In this document: positions 48,642-59,999 of the stretch, piece after piece
Position numbering within the stretch: position 1 is the first letter of the stretch
Layout: every line of letters starts with the position of its first letter
Assembly: GCF_964355755.1 (NCBI RefSeq)
Contig: NC_092679.1
Coordinates: 10,594,932 to 10,658,931, forward strand
Length of the DNA stretch: 64,000 nucleotides
DNA from: Antedon mediterranea
Lineage: Eukaryota; Echinodermata; Crinoidea; Comatulida; Antedonidae
Reading direction: 5' to 3'
The notes under the pieces: generated by a model
What the model was told of the DNA's origin: nothing
The model's input: only the letters and a program-made list of their open reading frames with translations
Databases searched by the model: none
Translations under genes and position numbers: made by a program

Positions 48642-50443
48642 ATGTGATCGAAACATAAGTCGGAATTGGACTGACGCGATTGATTTAATTGGGTATTTTT
48701 ATTAATGTAATGATTCATTAAAAACTATAATACCGATACGCGTTTGGTATTGATCAATGGTGCAAAAAACCCTGAGAAATAATGTTATAACGCGATTTGG
48801 TGATAGCTTAGCAATAATACAACCCATACTATTATTATAAATAACTATTACAAATCCATTCATATAACTTTTCATCGCGAACCGAAAATGTATAAATGTT
48901 ATTCTACAGACAGTAATTATATATTCAAAAGCCATATTATTATTATTATCAATACCTAAATGCGATAGTAATAACCACATACATTATTCCCAATACAAGT
49001 TTGTGCGTTTAATTCTAGAAAGAAACGACTGTGCTGACAGGCCAATGACATAAATCACAAGTAAAGTCCCAATTGTTCACTTGCGTTTTGATTGGCCGAC
49101 CTATTATATTAGATTAATGAAGACTGTTCTTACAACTGTCCAGTCAAAAAGTTACGCGGCGTTTTTTGTAAGAAATATTTCTTGTTTAAATACTCTTTTC
49201 ATAGATAAATGAACAAGGCGTTTAGATCAGCTTTAATAATGCGTTGTGCAATTTTACGTGGTCTCTCAATATTTTTCTTATCATTATCAGTATAGTTACC
49301 ATAAAGACATCCAATGTTAAAAGATAAAATACTTTGAATAATACTTTGATAAAATAGAATTAAAATAGTGTTATCAACTCTAATTTGCTTGAGTTTTCTG
49401 AGAAAGTAAAGCCTTTGAGATGCCTTCTTGGAAATCATGAGAGCGTTTGACTCCCAATTTAATTTGTTGTCAATTATAGTACCTAAGTATTTGTATTGGG
49501 TTACTCTTTCAACCTCGGTTTCTTTAATAGTTATTACATTATGTTCAACTGCGGTTTTACGAAAATCTATTATCATCTCTTTGGTTTTAGTAATATTAAG
49601 TATTAAGTTCATATCCTCACACCAATTAACAAATCTTCCAACTTCATTAACAAATTCATTTACATTATGCTTACTGTCGCAAAGAAAACCACTAATTACA
49701 GTATCGTCAGCGTATTTTACAATATTGCAATCTTTACTTAAAATATTAAAACTGCTTGAATAAAGAGAAAACAAAATTGGGGAAATAACACATCCTTGAG
49801 GAGCTCCAACACTGATAGATTCTTTGTTGGATAGGATACCATTGCACTTAACCATCTGCGGTCTATTAATCAAAAAACTATATATAACTTTGGCGAGCTG
49901 AGGTGAGACATTAAAACTTAATAATCTATCAATTAAAACATGTGGTAAAATAGTATTAAAAGCACTGGAGAAATCGAAAAAAATAGACCGTACATAATTT
50001 CTTTTTGAATCAAGGTGATGATATGCATCATGGAGATAAGAATTTACAGCATCGTCAACCCCTCTATTTTTCTTATATGCAAATTGATTCTTATCTGCAT
50101 TACCAATATTTTCCTTAAGTCTAGATACAATCAACCTTTCTATTAGCATTTCATTATATTTGAAGTAATTGCAATTGGTCTAAAATCTTTTGGTACACTA
50201 GGTTTATTAACTTTAGGCAATGGATTTATAATAGAAGTTTTCCATATGCGTGGAACAGTACCATTTCTAAAAATAATATTAAAAATATAAGTAAAAATTG
50301 GACATAGTTGGATATTGCACACTTTTAAAATTCTGTTTCAAATCCCATCTGGTCCAGTTGCCTTATTGACTTTTACACGTGCAAATTCTCTTAAAACCTC
50401 GTCTTCATTAACAACAACATTATTATTATCATCATTACCAATA

Positions 50444-50478
50444 TTGTTATTATTATTGTTATTATTATTATTATAATC
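50444..50478. repeat. ATT/AAT microsatellite inside LINE ORF
   Basis: A (TTA)n run on the plus strand reads as consecutive asparagine codons on the LINE's minus-strand frame, between the linker and the RT. The frame is preserved through it. Confidence 0.85.
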
Positions 50479-51831
50479 ATTATCTTTAAGATTGTTAAGT
50501 TTCTCACTGGTAGCCAACATGTCTGTTTCATATTGACCATCATCAAATCTGCAGAAAAATTTGTTTAAGGAGTCCACAAAATTCTTGTCACATGTCACCT
50601 ACGTATTTTTTCGGATTTTCTTTGTAGTCAGTGAGCATATGTATTGCCTTCCAGGCTGAACGCATGTCTTTATCCTTGAAATGTTTTTCCATTTTAGCTT
50701 TATATTTTTGTTTTGCTTTTAAGATACTAGCATCAATCTCCTTCTGAATTCGCTTCGCTTCATCTTTCTTACCGGCTGCATATTCTTTTGTCTTTTTGAC
50801 TACGAGACATTTCGTTTCATGTAAGAACCATGGCTTGCAATTAGGGTAAATTTTTGTCTTCCTTAATGGTATCAGCACAATAGTTTATGTATGAACAAAC
50901 AGCATTTACTTCAACATCGATAGAATTTTCGGATTCTGAGAAAACACCCCAGTCCGTAGATTCAAAACCACCCTTTAGCATATCAATTGTCTCTGTGCTC
51001 CAGATCTGCCTTTCTTTGACTACAGGCTTCTGTCTTTTTAAGATTGGCTTGTAGAGTGGTCTTAGAATCACGTTGTCATGGTCAGAGTTTCCCAATGGGG
51101 CACATGTTTTAGCATCATAAGCCTTGGGGATGTTTGAATAACACAGATCCAGAATTTCATTTCCTCGTGTTGGTTGCTGAACGAATTGTTTAAACGTAGG
51201 AAGAACAGTGTTTAGGTTACATTGGTTAAAATCTCCCAGAATGATTTTTACAGCATCTGGGGAATGCGATTCAATATTATTAACCTGCTCAGCAATATGT
51301 TCACACGCGATAGTATAATTTGCACCTGGATAAAAATAAAAATTTGCGGAAATTCGCGCGGTAAGTAGAAAGGTCTGATTCCAACAGTAAGTACTTCATA
51401 GTTGGGTGTACAGGCTTTCGACCAAACCTTCCAGTTGTTACAAACTTGTTGGTTAATATAAAGACAGACTCCACCACCTGTAGTTTTACCTGAATTTATG
51501 GTTCTATCACTTCTCAGTGGTGTGAAATTTTCAAGCTCAATGGCTGAGTCAGCGATTTCATCTTTGAGCCATGTCTCCGTAAAACATTATAGTAATGAAG
51601 CTTCTCTATATTCATGGATAAATCGTATATTAGCTCGCAGTTTTGTTCAGCAGTGATCTAACGTTACCAAAAGTAATGACTGGTAGAGGGTGTTTAGTTC
51701 CTCTTCTCCTTAAACGTTGACGGATACCACCTTTTTTCCCCCGTTTACGTTTACGTTTTGTTAGGCAAGTATTTAGATCCAAGCCCACAAGGTCAAGTGG
51801 CTTAGAGTAGTCAGGTTTACGGTACCGTTTA

Positions 51832-52738
51832 CAGTGGCGTATTTAGGATTTTGAAGTTGGGGGGGCTGGGATTGCCAATTTACCGACAAAGTTGGTGTCA
51901 TTATCTGTACATATACCTGATCAATATATGTTCTAGGATTACATAGTCATATTGTCTTATATGGGATAACGATGCAAAATTAAAACCAAACCAACATTAT
52001 CTGTTAGTATGTTGTATTCATATTACAATAAAGAAAGAATTAGGAAAATCTGACTTGTAGTTTTCGAAATATAGGGTCTTTTTAGCCACGAAAGAAGTAA
52101 AACAATTTGAGACCTCAGTCGATAATTCTATTAACTACGCCATTTTTGGTTAAAATAATTACATATAATTACATTTTTTAGTAATTTATTTTATATATCA
52201 CCATTGGAAATATCAATAAAACATGTTATTAAATGCTTATAAAATATATAAAGTTGTTTACTTAACGGAATTCGGGCAAATTCATTGCTCTAACTTTGTG
52301 TAGTAATGATCAGAGAGATTCATGGTACACGCGCGAGAGAAAACATTCCGCTGCGGGTGATTCAAACAAAAAAGCACATGGCATGTGGAACTATATAATC
52401 TTAACGTAGGAAGACATACAAATCCCAGGTCATGAGAGGCTCAACTGCAAAAACAAGGTTGAATAGGGTAAGGTCAAAGACTTTTGAGTACGTGCTACAC
52501 ATTTTTTACGTGTTTCGTTAGATGTAATGAAAATAAAAAATAGTTGATCTGAAGGAATCAATGATATGATATGTAAATAAACAAACACTCAAAAGAATTA
52601 TGTTTACAGTTCAATTATTGTCAGAATAATAGTTTTTTTTTTCCCGGCACCTTTGTTTGCCGACGGACGCAATGATGTGCCGACGGACACGAAATCAGGG
52701 GGGCCCGGGCCCCCCGCCCCCCACTGGATACGCCACTG
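51832..52738. mobile_element. hAT-type non-autonomous element in LINE
   Basis: The ends CAGTGGCGTAT (51832) and ATACGCCACTG (52738) are perfect 11-bp inverted repeats. The direct duplication ACCGTTTA flanks the element (51824-51831 and 52739-52746); an 8-bp duplication is the hAT signature. G-rich and C-rich subterminal tracts lie inside both ends. It is 907 bp with no transposase frame. Removing it joins the LINE frame without a shift. Confidence 0.93.
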
Positions 52739-53039
52739 ACCGTTTAAGTTCGTCTGCCGTGTAGGTGATTCGCATTGAGCGCACCATCATAGACACGTAC
52801 GTAGGCCTAGCAGGAAAATGTTTGATAACAGTGACAAATAAAACTATAAACGTCCACAAGTACAAAATTTCATGTAACAACTATACATAGAATGTAAAAG
52901 AACAGCACATATAAATTCAGAATTTAACAACACGAATTTTACCAAGCGGGTCGCCACAGTGCAGCGCCACCAATCCTATATCTATATAAGTGAGAGAGTT
53001 TGTCTGTCTGTTTGTCCATTATACAAATTTTTGTTACTG

Positions 53040-53275
53040 CACGTAACCTTACATATGGGGTATCAAAATGACTGCAATTGTACCGGGAATGTTCTACGGT
53101 AAACTATATTTGAACATCATCCGCCATCTAGGATCCAAGTTAGGGGCCAAAATGTGGTAAAAATGGCCCACTTTTCGATGTTTGTTCGTTATAAAAATGT
53201 ATGTTTCGGCATGTAACCATACATATGGGGTATCAAAATGATGGCAATTGTACCGGGAAGGTTTTAAACTACATT
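53040..53275 (+). repeat. Two copies of CATATGGGGTATC repeat
   Basis: CTTACATATGGGGTATCAAA near 53049 and CATACATATGGGGTATCAAA near 53219 are each followed by ATTGTACCGGGAA. A third copy is at 33680-33790. Confidence 0.7.
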
Positions 53276-53760
53276 TCAAAACGGGGGAGGGGTAATTGTT
53301 GGAAGAGGGGGGGGGGAGAGATAGGGTGTGAAAGTTGGGGTTCAGGGGATAGTGGGGATTTTGCTTAGGCTAGGTGTAGTAGGTTATCAAAATTGGTAGG
53401 AAATTGTTTAAGTATTTTAATTATCCCTGGGAAGGGGATGAGAGTGTGGGGTGGGGATGTAGGCCTATCACCATGATTGAAACTGTACTGGGAATGTACT
53501 ACATTTGAAAACTGCCACTGAGGAATTATGGGTTGGGAGTGATGGCTAACATAATTTTTCTGGAATCGTCCAGTATCTGGGGTGTGTTAGGAGGCAGAAG
53601 GGGGAGCGGAAATACTGGCATAATGAAGTGTATGATTGGAATTGTACTAGGAAAAGTTACTAAATTTTAACTGTCAAGGGGTAGAGTTGTTAAGGTTAAT
53701 TGTGGCTGGGATGGTGAGAGGAGAAAGAAGGCTGGGGGCCCGCAGATCAAAATTAAATAT
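53276..53760 (+). repeat. Purine/G-rich low-complexity intron stretch
   Basis: It is rich in GGGGAGGGG-, GGGATGG- and AGGAGA-type runs with short degenerate repeats of AATTGTACTAGGAA. No coding potential was recognised. Confidence 0.6.
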
Positions 53761-53853
53761 TTTAATTATCAGCCAATATGACACCTATTCATTTACAAAG
53801 TTTACAACGTATTTAAACCATAGGCCTATCGTAGCTATGTATACCCCTCTCAT

Positions 53854-53884
53854 TAGGTTATATGCATTATCATGCATATAACCT
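53854..53884. repeat. Perfect palindrome AGGTTATATGCAT...
   Basis: AGGTTATATGCATTATCATG-CATATAACCT can form a 12-13 bp stem. A partial copy lies at 28766-28795 in the same context, with CTTTATTTATTCTTTC following both. It is probably the end of a Helitron-like or MITE family. Confidence 0.55.
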
Positions 53885-53901
53885 CTTGATTCTGTCAAAA
53901 T

Positions 53902-53903
53902 CT

Positions 53904-53942
<39 letters not shown>

Positions 53943-53944
53943 TT
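53902..53944 (+). repeat. (TTTA)n microsatellite
   Basis: About ten perfect TTTA/ATTT units lie between two halves of a dispersed repeat also seen at 28800-28830. Confidence 0.95.
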
Positions 53945-54904
53945 CTTTCCTTAGCACTATTTGTCCGTGAATTATCTTGGCATCAGTTTCATCTAACTAA
54001 GTCAATTTTTCAGAGTATATTCCTTATGGCCAGGAATCGATGTGGTTATGTTTTCACGTTGCGTAATCAAAAATTTAACGAAATCACGTTTGTAATCATA
54101 TCTTCACAAGTATGAATCACAATTAAACAAAATTTGGTACTCATAAATTTCAGGTCATATTTCATCATATGGCAATACAATTACGTGCGTAGCGCATATA
54201 ACGCTTGCGTACGCGCGCTTAAAATGTTCAAAATTGTCAAAATTTATTTTCGATGAAATTAGAGTACGTTTCAGGCAATTTTAAGCGTTTAAAAAATTGC
54301 CATGAGTGCGCAGATTTTTGCACGCGCACTGCGCGTTAAACGTTATTGCGCACTCTTTTTGCCCGATTTCTGTTTTACAATCTTTCTTTAATAATATCAT
54401 CTTATTTGATTCACGTTTCAACTCGAAATTGCGTTATACGAGCACGTCAAAAGTGACTTGCTACGCACGTATAAATTAACAAAATGGTGAAAATATGCTA
54501 AATTTTAAAATTAATATATATCGTTACAATGCAGGGGAACACCTATTTTTTATTTCATTTTCTTGAAGTGTATGTATCATATGTATGATTTATTATCAAA
54601 TTAAGAGAACAAAAGTTGATTAAGTCATCATTAATTGCATATTAAATTTAAAAAAAATAATTTTGACAATCAAACAAATTATGACATTTTCTTAGGCCAA
54701 AATAACAAACTTAACATTAACTTTCTTCCTTCAAAAGTTCATATATTAAAGTTAAAAGTATATAGTTTGACAGTGCATCATTTGTTTAAATATTAAAGAT
54801 GTCATCATAGTAAAAAATTATAATTCATTGCGGTATGTAATACTCTATTTGCACCAAAGTGGTTACTGCATAGTAAATACACGGAGGAATTTTTCTGCAA
54901 CTTT

Positions 54905-55078
54905 TAGTCAGTTGTGTATGGCTCGATGGTCTGTGCTCGTGTCTATGGCATTCAAGGTACCGAGATCGAGTCTCACCTTGGGAAACGAAATAAGATTTTT
55001 TTATTTATTATCCGTATTGTTTGTTCAAATTTATTTCTTAGTGTATAGATTATACACATGATTTATAATGAAATCTAG
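54905..55078 (+). mobile_element. Possible tRNA-derived SINE
   Basis: TGGCTCGATGG (54919-54929) resembles an RNA polymerase III A box with two mismatches. AGATCGAGTCT (54963-54973) resembles a B box with three mismatches. Their order and 44-bp spacing are as in tRNA-derived SINEs. A T-rich body follows (near copy at 9350-9440), ending AAATCTAG. The body's recurrence without the A/B head at 9350 argues for a mobile composite. Confidence 0.4.
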
Positions 55079-55085
55079 ATAAAAA

Positions 55086-56614
55086 CTAGACATGTAACTC
55101 GTCACTTTGACGAGTTAGTTATCCGCACGACAAAGGCCACGTTGATGTCATACGTTAGAATATTGCACACAGAAAAAGATTATGGCAATATGACCTGAAC
55201 TGAAGAATATGATATGTTGTTATTGCTGAATTCTGTTATTTTGTGTCATATTATATATACAATATAATCTGTATACATATTACATACAGTGTAGAATAGG
55301 TGAAATGACTGGACCCGCCATTTATTCCAATTTTTAACATAGCGACGGTATCAAAATGAAACACTAAGATAGCAATTTCGGAAGGAAATTATCTTGGCAA
55401 CAACATATTAATGTGTAGAAGAAATTTAAATACGTAAAATATTGATGCGCGCTCTTTTAAATGTGATGAATTATGACGCAAAAGATGAAAATACGACTTT
55501 TTTTATTTAACTGGTCATATGATGACGTCACAACATCCGATTGGCAAAATGTTTACATAAATTCGTATCTACAATCCAATAGCTTCCAGAAAACGTTTTA
55601 ATCATAATTATCACGTTTTATTCTGACGAGCTATAACAGATTGAAATTTACTGTAAAGACGAAAATAAGTGACCCACGTTATTTACATTTTTAGACATGA
55701 TGACGTCATAAAAATTAAAATATTTTTAACTCATACGAAAGATAGTTGATTGACCTAGATAATATAAAAATCGGGGTAAAAATGGAAAACAGATAATTGG
55801 AGATGCGCTCTATTAGATGTCATGCGCTATGATGAAAGATACAAAAATCCTATATTTTATATTCGCATGGCCATACGGTGACGTCACAATGTTCGGTTAG
55901 CCATATTAATGCATGATCCAAAATCTACAACTCATCAACTTTCAGAATATGCAAAAAAAATTACTTTCACCGTTTAGTTTAGGAACTACGACTGTTTAAA
56001 AAAGGGCATAATTTTGACAAATTTTGACGATTTTTTTAACTTTTTCATCAAAAATCCACGTAAATTATCCAATTCAACGTGCCCGTATGACGTAATTTTA
56101 AGTCGAAATTGTTCAAAAGTTGGTAAAATTACTAGAAAAGGCTGGAAAAACATAAATCACGCGAAAAAAAATTGTTTTCAACGCTACGTGCGTACCGCGC
56201 GCGTAAAAATTTGAGCGCACGTGGTAATTTTTTACATGCTCTAAATGACATGAAACGCGTAGAAAGTTGATTAGATATTGATTTTTCGCATTTTGAAATT
56301 TTAAACGCGCGTGCACGCGTAACTTCGTGTGAAACATGCCAATTTTTTTTCACATTCAGTTAGCGCAAGATATCAATTAAACTTTGGTTAAGTTTCAATT
56401 TAAATTGCTATATGGTTTTCAATCTATGTTAAATAGGCGAAATTCATAAAAATGCGCGTAAGTCATGTTGCGCAACTCTGACGTCATTCAAAAATAGGAG
56501 GTGCACAACTTCACCTGAATGATCTCATGCTGACAAAGTTATAACATGTTATGTTTACACGTTTTTGAGATACGCGAGACACAAAAATAGAGGAGAAAGA
56601 AAGAAAAAAAAAAA
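55086..56614 (-). mobile_element. Helitron-like non-autonomous element, copy 1
   Basis: On the minus strand its 3' end is TAACTCGTCAAAGTGACGAG then TTACATGTCTAG, followed by T. This is a near-perfect 11-bp hairpin six bases before CTAG. The body shares, in order, GAAGAATATGATATGTTGTT, GTGTAGAATAGGTGAAAT, TGATGCGCGCTCTTTTAAAT, GGTCATATGATGACGTCACA and CTACAATCCAATAGCTTCCA with copy 2. A further 700 bp in the middle (about 55650-56340) is unique to this copy. There are no Rep/helicase ORFs. Confidence 0.6.
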
Positions 56615-56617
56615 AAA

Positions 56618-57506
56618 CTAGACATGTAACTCGTCACTTTGACGAGTTTGGTTATCCGCCGCGCAAGTGGTGAAACATTAACATTAAGGGGATAGGTTGA
56701 CGACAAAAGGAAGTGTTCACGTTGGTATTATGACCTGAACTGAAGAATATGATATGTTGTTATTGCTGAATTTTATTATTTAAATTAATATATAGTATAC
56801 ACAGTATAATCTGTACCCATATCACATACAGTGTAGAATAGGTGAAATTACGGGACCCGCTATTTATTGCAATTTTTAACATGTTGACGGTTTTAAAATG
56901 AAACGCGAAGGTAGCAATTCCGAAAGGAAATTATCCCAGCAACAACGTATTAGCGTGTAGAAGAAATTTGAATACGTGAAATATTGATGCGCGCTCTTTT
57001 AAATGTAATGAATTATGACGCAAAAGATGAAAATACGACCTTTTTTATTTAACTGGCCATATGATGACGTCACAACATCCGATTGGCAACATTTTTACAT
57101 AATTTCGTATCTACAATCCAATAGCTTCCAGAAAAAGTTTTAATCGTGATTATCACATTTTATTCTTACGAGCTATAACAGATTAAATTGCAGATTTTGC
57201 AAAGTTTCAAGTTGAAATGTTATTTGGTTGTCGAGCTATGTTAAATACGACAAAATCGTTAAATCGCGCGTAAGTCACGTTGCGCAATTGTAAACGTCAT
57301 GAAAAGCTTCGCTTGACGACGTTACGTAAATGTCAATATGTTAAGATAGTTACCGAAATGTTATGTTTGCGAGTTTTAGAGAAAAGCGTTACACAAAAAT
57401 CATACAGAAAGAAAGAAGAAGAATAAAAAGTTGATGATGATGATGATGATGATGATTTCGTACAATCACAAGAGGTTATCCTGCAACTTCGTTGCGGATA
57501 ACCAAT
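56618..57506 (-). mobile_element. Helitron-like non-autonomous element, copy 2
   Basis: It has the same hairpin-CTAG terminus (56618-56648) and body as copy 1, but is shorter. Its distal end is GAGGTTATCCTGCAACTTCG then TTGCGGATAACC (57470-57500), a second hairpin also seen at 28127-28157. It carries a (GAT)n microsatellite near 57432-57456. Confidence 0.6.
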
Positions 57507-57745
57507 TAACTTTGTCTTTATTATTATGTAACAACAAATGTGGTTCATGACATTATACGCATATGGATCTTTGATCGGATTGTGATACCGGCTATGGTGT
57601 TCGCGTTCAAGGTCCTATCATATATTATAAATAATTAAAGATTCTGAGAAAATCAATCAATCAATATATCTTTTAAAAATCAATTATCTTTATTTAAATC
57701 AATGCATATAACCTATAATTCGTCATAGTGACGAATTAAATCTAG
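57507..57745 (+). mobile_element. Helitron-like 3' segment ending CTAG
   Basis: It contains GGATCTTTGATCGGATTGTG, shared with 9515-9535. It ends with hairpin AATTCGTCATAGTGACGAAT-T (57717-57737) and CTAG (57742-57745) before T. It has the same terminus as 9261-9290 in the opposite orientation. Confidence 0.55.
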
Positions 57746-58019
57746 TTTGAAGTTGGATTTGTCCTGGGAAGAGTTTGTTTTAAAAAAAGAGTGTGGGGTG
57801 TGGTAAGTATAGGGACATACTGGCGTCGGGTGTTATATACTTAGAAACCTTTAAACTAATTTTGAAACCTGCCCTGGGGCGGGTATAATTGCTAGTTTGG
57901 TTATAATTGCCTATTGTTTGTGGTTCTTCAAGTAGATGCCAACTCAATTTTATCCAAAATAATGGATTTAAAATACAAATTATTTCTTCCAATGGTATAA
58001 AAATACAGTATATTCTTAC

Positions 58020-58147
58020 TTGTAAAAGGTCTATCATTCTAGTCATTTGTGAGTAGATCAAAACACGATGTCCTTGCTGTTTCAGCTTTGTTAACAACTT
58101 GTCCAAAACATGCAGTTTTCCAGAATCACATACCATTGACTCTTTAT
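58020..58147 (-). CDS. INO80: INO80 exon 4 (helicase motif IV)
   Basis: The acceptor is TATTTCAG before 58147 and the donor is CAA|GTAAGA. Joined to exon 3 it reads [20 protein letters not shown] then [20 protein letters not shown] and IDLLQ. The DSGKL-LD-LL and [16 protein letters not shown] blocks begin lobe 2 and are diagnostic for INO80. The frame read on past the donor to 57780 is intron. Confidence 0.97.
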
Positions 58148-58389
58148 CTGAAATATAACAAGGTTTATTTTAGACAACTTAGAAGTAGAAGCAAAACAAG
58201 TTTCAAATGTATTTATTCTAAAAGATGCGCCTTTAATGTTTGGGCTGCATGTTGAAATGAACTTAAGAATATACTGTACACCCAATAGCTTACTAAATTA
58301 ACTGTCCATCCTTCTTAACAGCTTTAAACACTGGATCACATTCACACAAATGCAATAAAAACAAATCCATTATCCATAGTCAGCAATAT

Positions 58390-58535
58390 CTTGGCTTTCC
58401 CAAAATATCATATTTGGAGAGAATATTTAGTGCTGGACCCAACATGGATCCTTGTGTTCTTGCACTCAAGAAAGAATCAATCCATGAAAGGGTGAGGCCA
58501 CTGATGCCATAGTAGCTTAGCGGATAAACATAGAT
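58390..58535 (-). pseudogene. LINE RT fragment
   Basis: The minus strand codes YYGISGLTLSWIDSFLSARTQ, matching the HYGIxGxxLxWIxSFLxxRxQ block of CR1/jockey RT. A deletion leads directly to GSMLGPALNIL (the end of the PQGSxLGPxL motif). It is short and inactive. Confidence 0.65.
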
Positions 58536-58754
58536 GAGGAACAAGCAGGATGACATGACCATGATGATGTAAAGTAGAAGCCCAGTCGTGTATAGATGTT
58601 ATCAGTTGGGTTATAGTAGAGAGACGCTCACGAAATCCATGGTGTTAGTCTAAACTGATTTTATTTGGACTAAATAGTATGCTCGCTTAGTGTGTGCAGG
58701 GAAGAGTTAATTAATTGTAATTTAACTCTACCCTGGTCCGTGTAACATCTCTAT

Positions 58755-59040
58755 GTCGTGCCCATAGATGGTTCTCAAATACACATAGTAATTTTTTTTT
58801 AAACTGCCAATTTCAGATTTACATACCGCAGGACTATAAACTACATGTCGTTTACAGGAACAAATAAATAAATAGACATGGTGATTCATTTTGTCTTTAA
58901 CATTTGACATTAGACAGTGTATACAACGATCGGAAAACAACCCTCTATTATTATCTAACTCAACCTACTTGGTAACCAGGGTTACATCAGGTGGTTAAAA
59001 TCAGTACTAAAAGTATGTAAATTTATATATAGATGTAGAT
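58755..59040. repeat. Dispersed repeat pieces
   Basis: It has ATACCGCAGGACTATAAA and CATGTCGTTTACAGGAACAA (58824-58863), as at 2336-2372. The start of repeat family A follows (ACATCAGGTGGTTAAAATCA, 58983-59002). Confidence 0.6.
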
Positions 59041-59990
59041 GCTTGGTGGCTATGTGACTTTATAGCACAAGATGTTCCATGACTTGCAACAAAGGCAGGT
59101 AAACGGAAATTGGATGGTAATTTAATGGATCTGATTTAGCAACTTTTTATATATGGCTGTAACTAGGGCTATGTGGGTAAAATACCAATATCGTAAGATT
59201 GTTGAAACAAAAGGGCGAGTGTAGGTGAAAGTTCATGAGCCACAATTTTCATATAGCCCTTTTTTCAAAAGTCCTGTAACTTTAGTTCAGTTTAGTAAAT
59301 TTCAGTTAAAAGCATAACTTAGTGTAGTCGCACAAACAGAGTTATATGACATGTAGGTCAAATGTCTAATATGCCAAAAATCACAGTTCCGGTTATTTTT
59401 GGACAAATATTTCCCATTAGCACGATTATGAATATGAAAATAATTTGACACTAAAATGATTTCATTAATTTAAGCATTGCAGAGATAGGTCAAACGTCAA
59501 ATAACAATTTAGACACTTGACAACATGGGTTTATTATACCATTTTTATTTTTGGCATCTTAGAACTCACATTAGATAATATGTCCAGACCTCAGAAATTC
59601 TTGATTCATTATTTGTCTATTGTAACTTTTACAGCCAAATATATATGATAATCCAATTTATTATTGATTTTGGCCGCCATCTTGGAAAATTGGAAGCTGA
59701 TTGGGTTGCTCCCAACTGTGTTGCAGAAGTTAGTTTCAAAAGATCTTTAAACTAAATAATGTAATAATTATTAATTAGGATGGTATTTATTTGAATAAAC
59801 ACCCATCTCCTCCCCAATAATATATTACTTAGAAAATATTTTTTATAAAACCCTAACCATCTCCCATCCACATTTATACAGACAATATTGTATTATACTT
59901 ATAACACAATTAAAATAATAATAAATATAAATCGTTAAATCTGAATCATGCAAGAATTTATTTAGACTAGAAGGTATGCTTGCTTGTCTT
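59041..59990. other. Intron stretch, no feature recognised
   Basis: This is AT-rich INO80 intron 3. No ORF similarity or repeat match was noticed apart from TTATTTGAATAAACACCCAT-like sequence near 59787, which resembles 40985-41010. Confidence 0.35.
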
Positions 59991-59999
59991 CAAAATCAG

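Larger units (their letters stand above)
49150..52800 (-). pseudogene. CR1/L2-like LINE ORF2, endonuclease and RT, decayed
   Basis: Minus-strand order: basic N-terminal stretch (KRKRKRGKKGGIRQRL, about 51720-51770) and PLPVITFGNVRSLLNK; AP-endonuclease blocks TTGGGVCLYINQQV (about 51470), VKIILGDFNQCNLN (about 51240) and LGNSDHDNVIL (about 51085); linker with AWKAIHMLTDY (about 50630); KVNKATGPDGI (50338-50370); RT (49199-50149) with FFDFSSAFNTILPHVLIDRL, GAPQGCVISPILFSLYSS and KYADDTVISGF; thumb VERVTQYKYLGTIIDNKLNW. All three RT aspartates are present, but frameshifts and stops separate the blocks. A hAT-type MITE (51832-52738) splits the N-terminal region, and coding continues beyond it (TYTADELKR). 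Confidence 0.9.

Noticed and set aside
49428-49763. 111-codon plus-strand ORF
   Set aside because: It is antisense to the LINE reverse transcriptase and shows no similarity of its own.
55000-57200. GTGACGTCAC/TGACGTCA sites as cAMP-response elements
   Set aside because: They are internal parts of the duplicated Helitron-like repeats and lie deep in an intron. Nothing supports a regulatory role.
57780-58019. Extension of the 118-codon frame past INO80 motif IV
   Set aside because: A consensus CAA|GTAAGA donor ends the exon at 58020, and the next residues belong in exon 5 at 40221.
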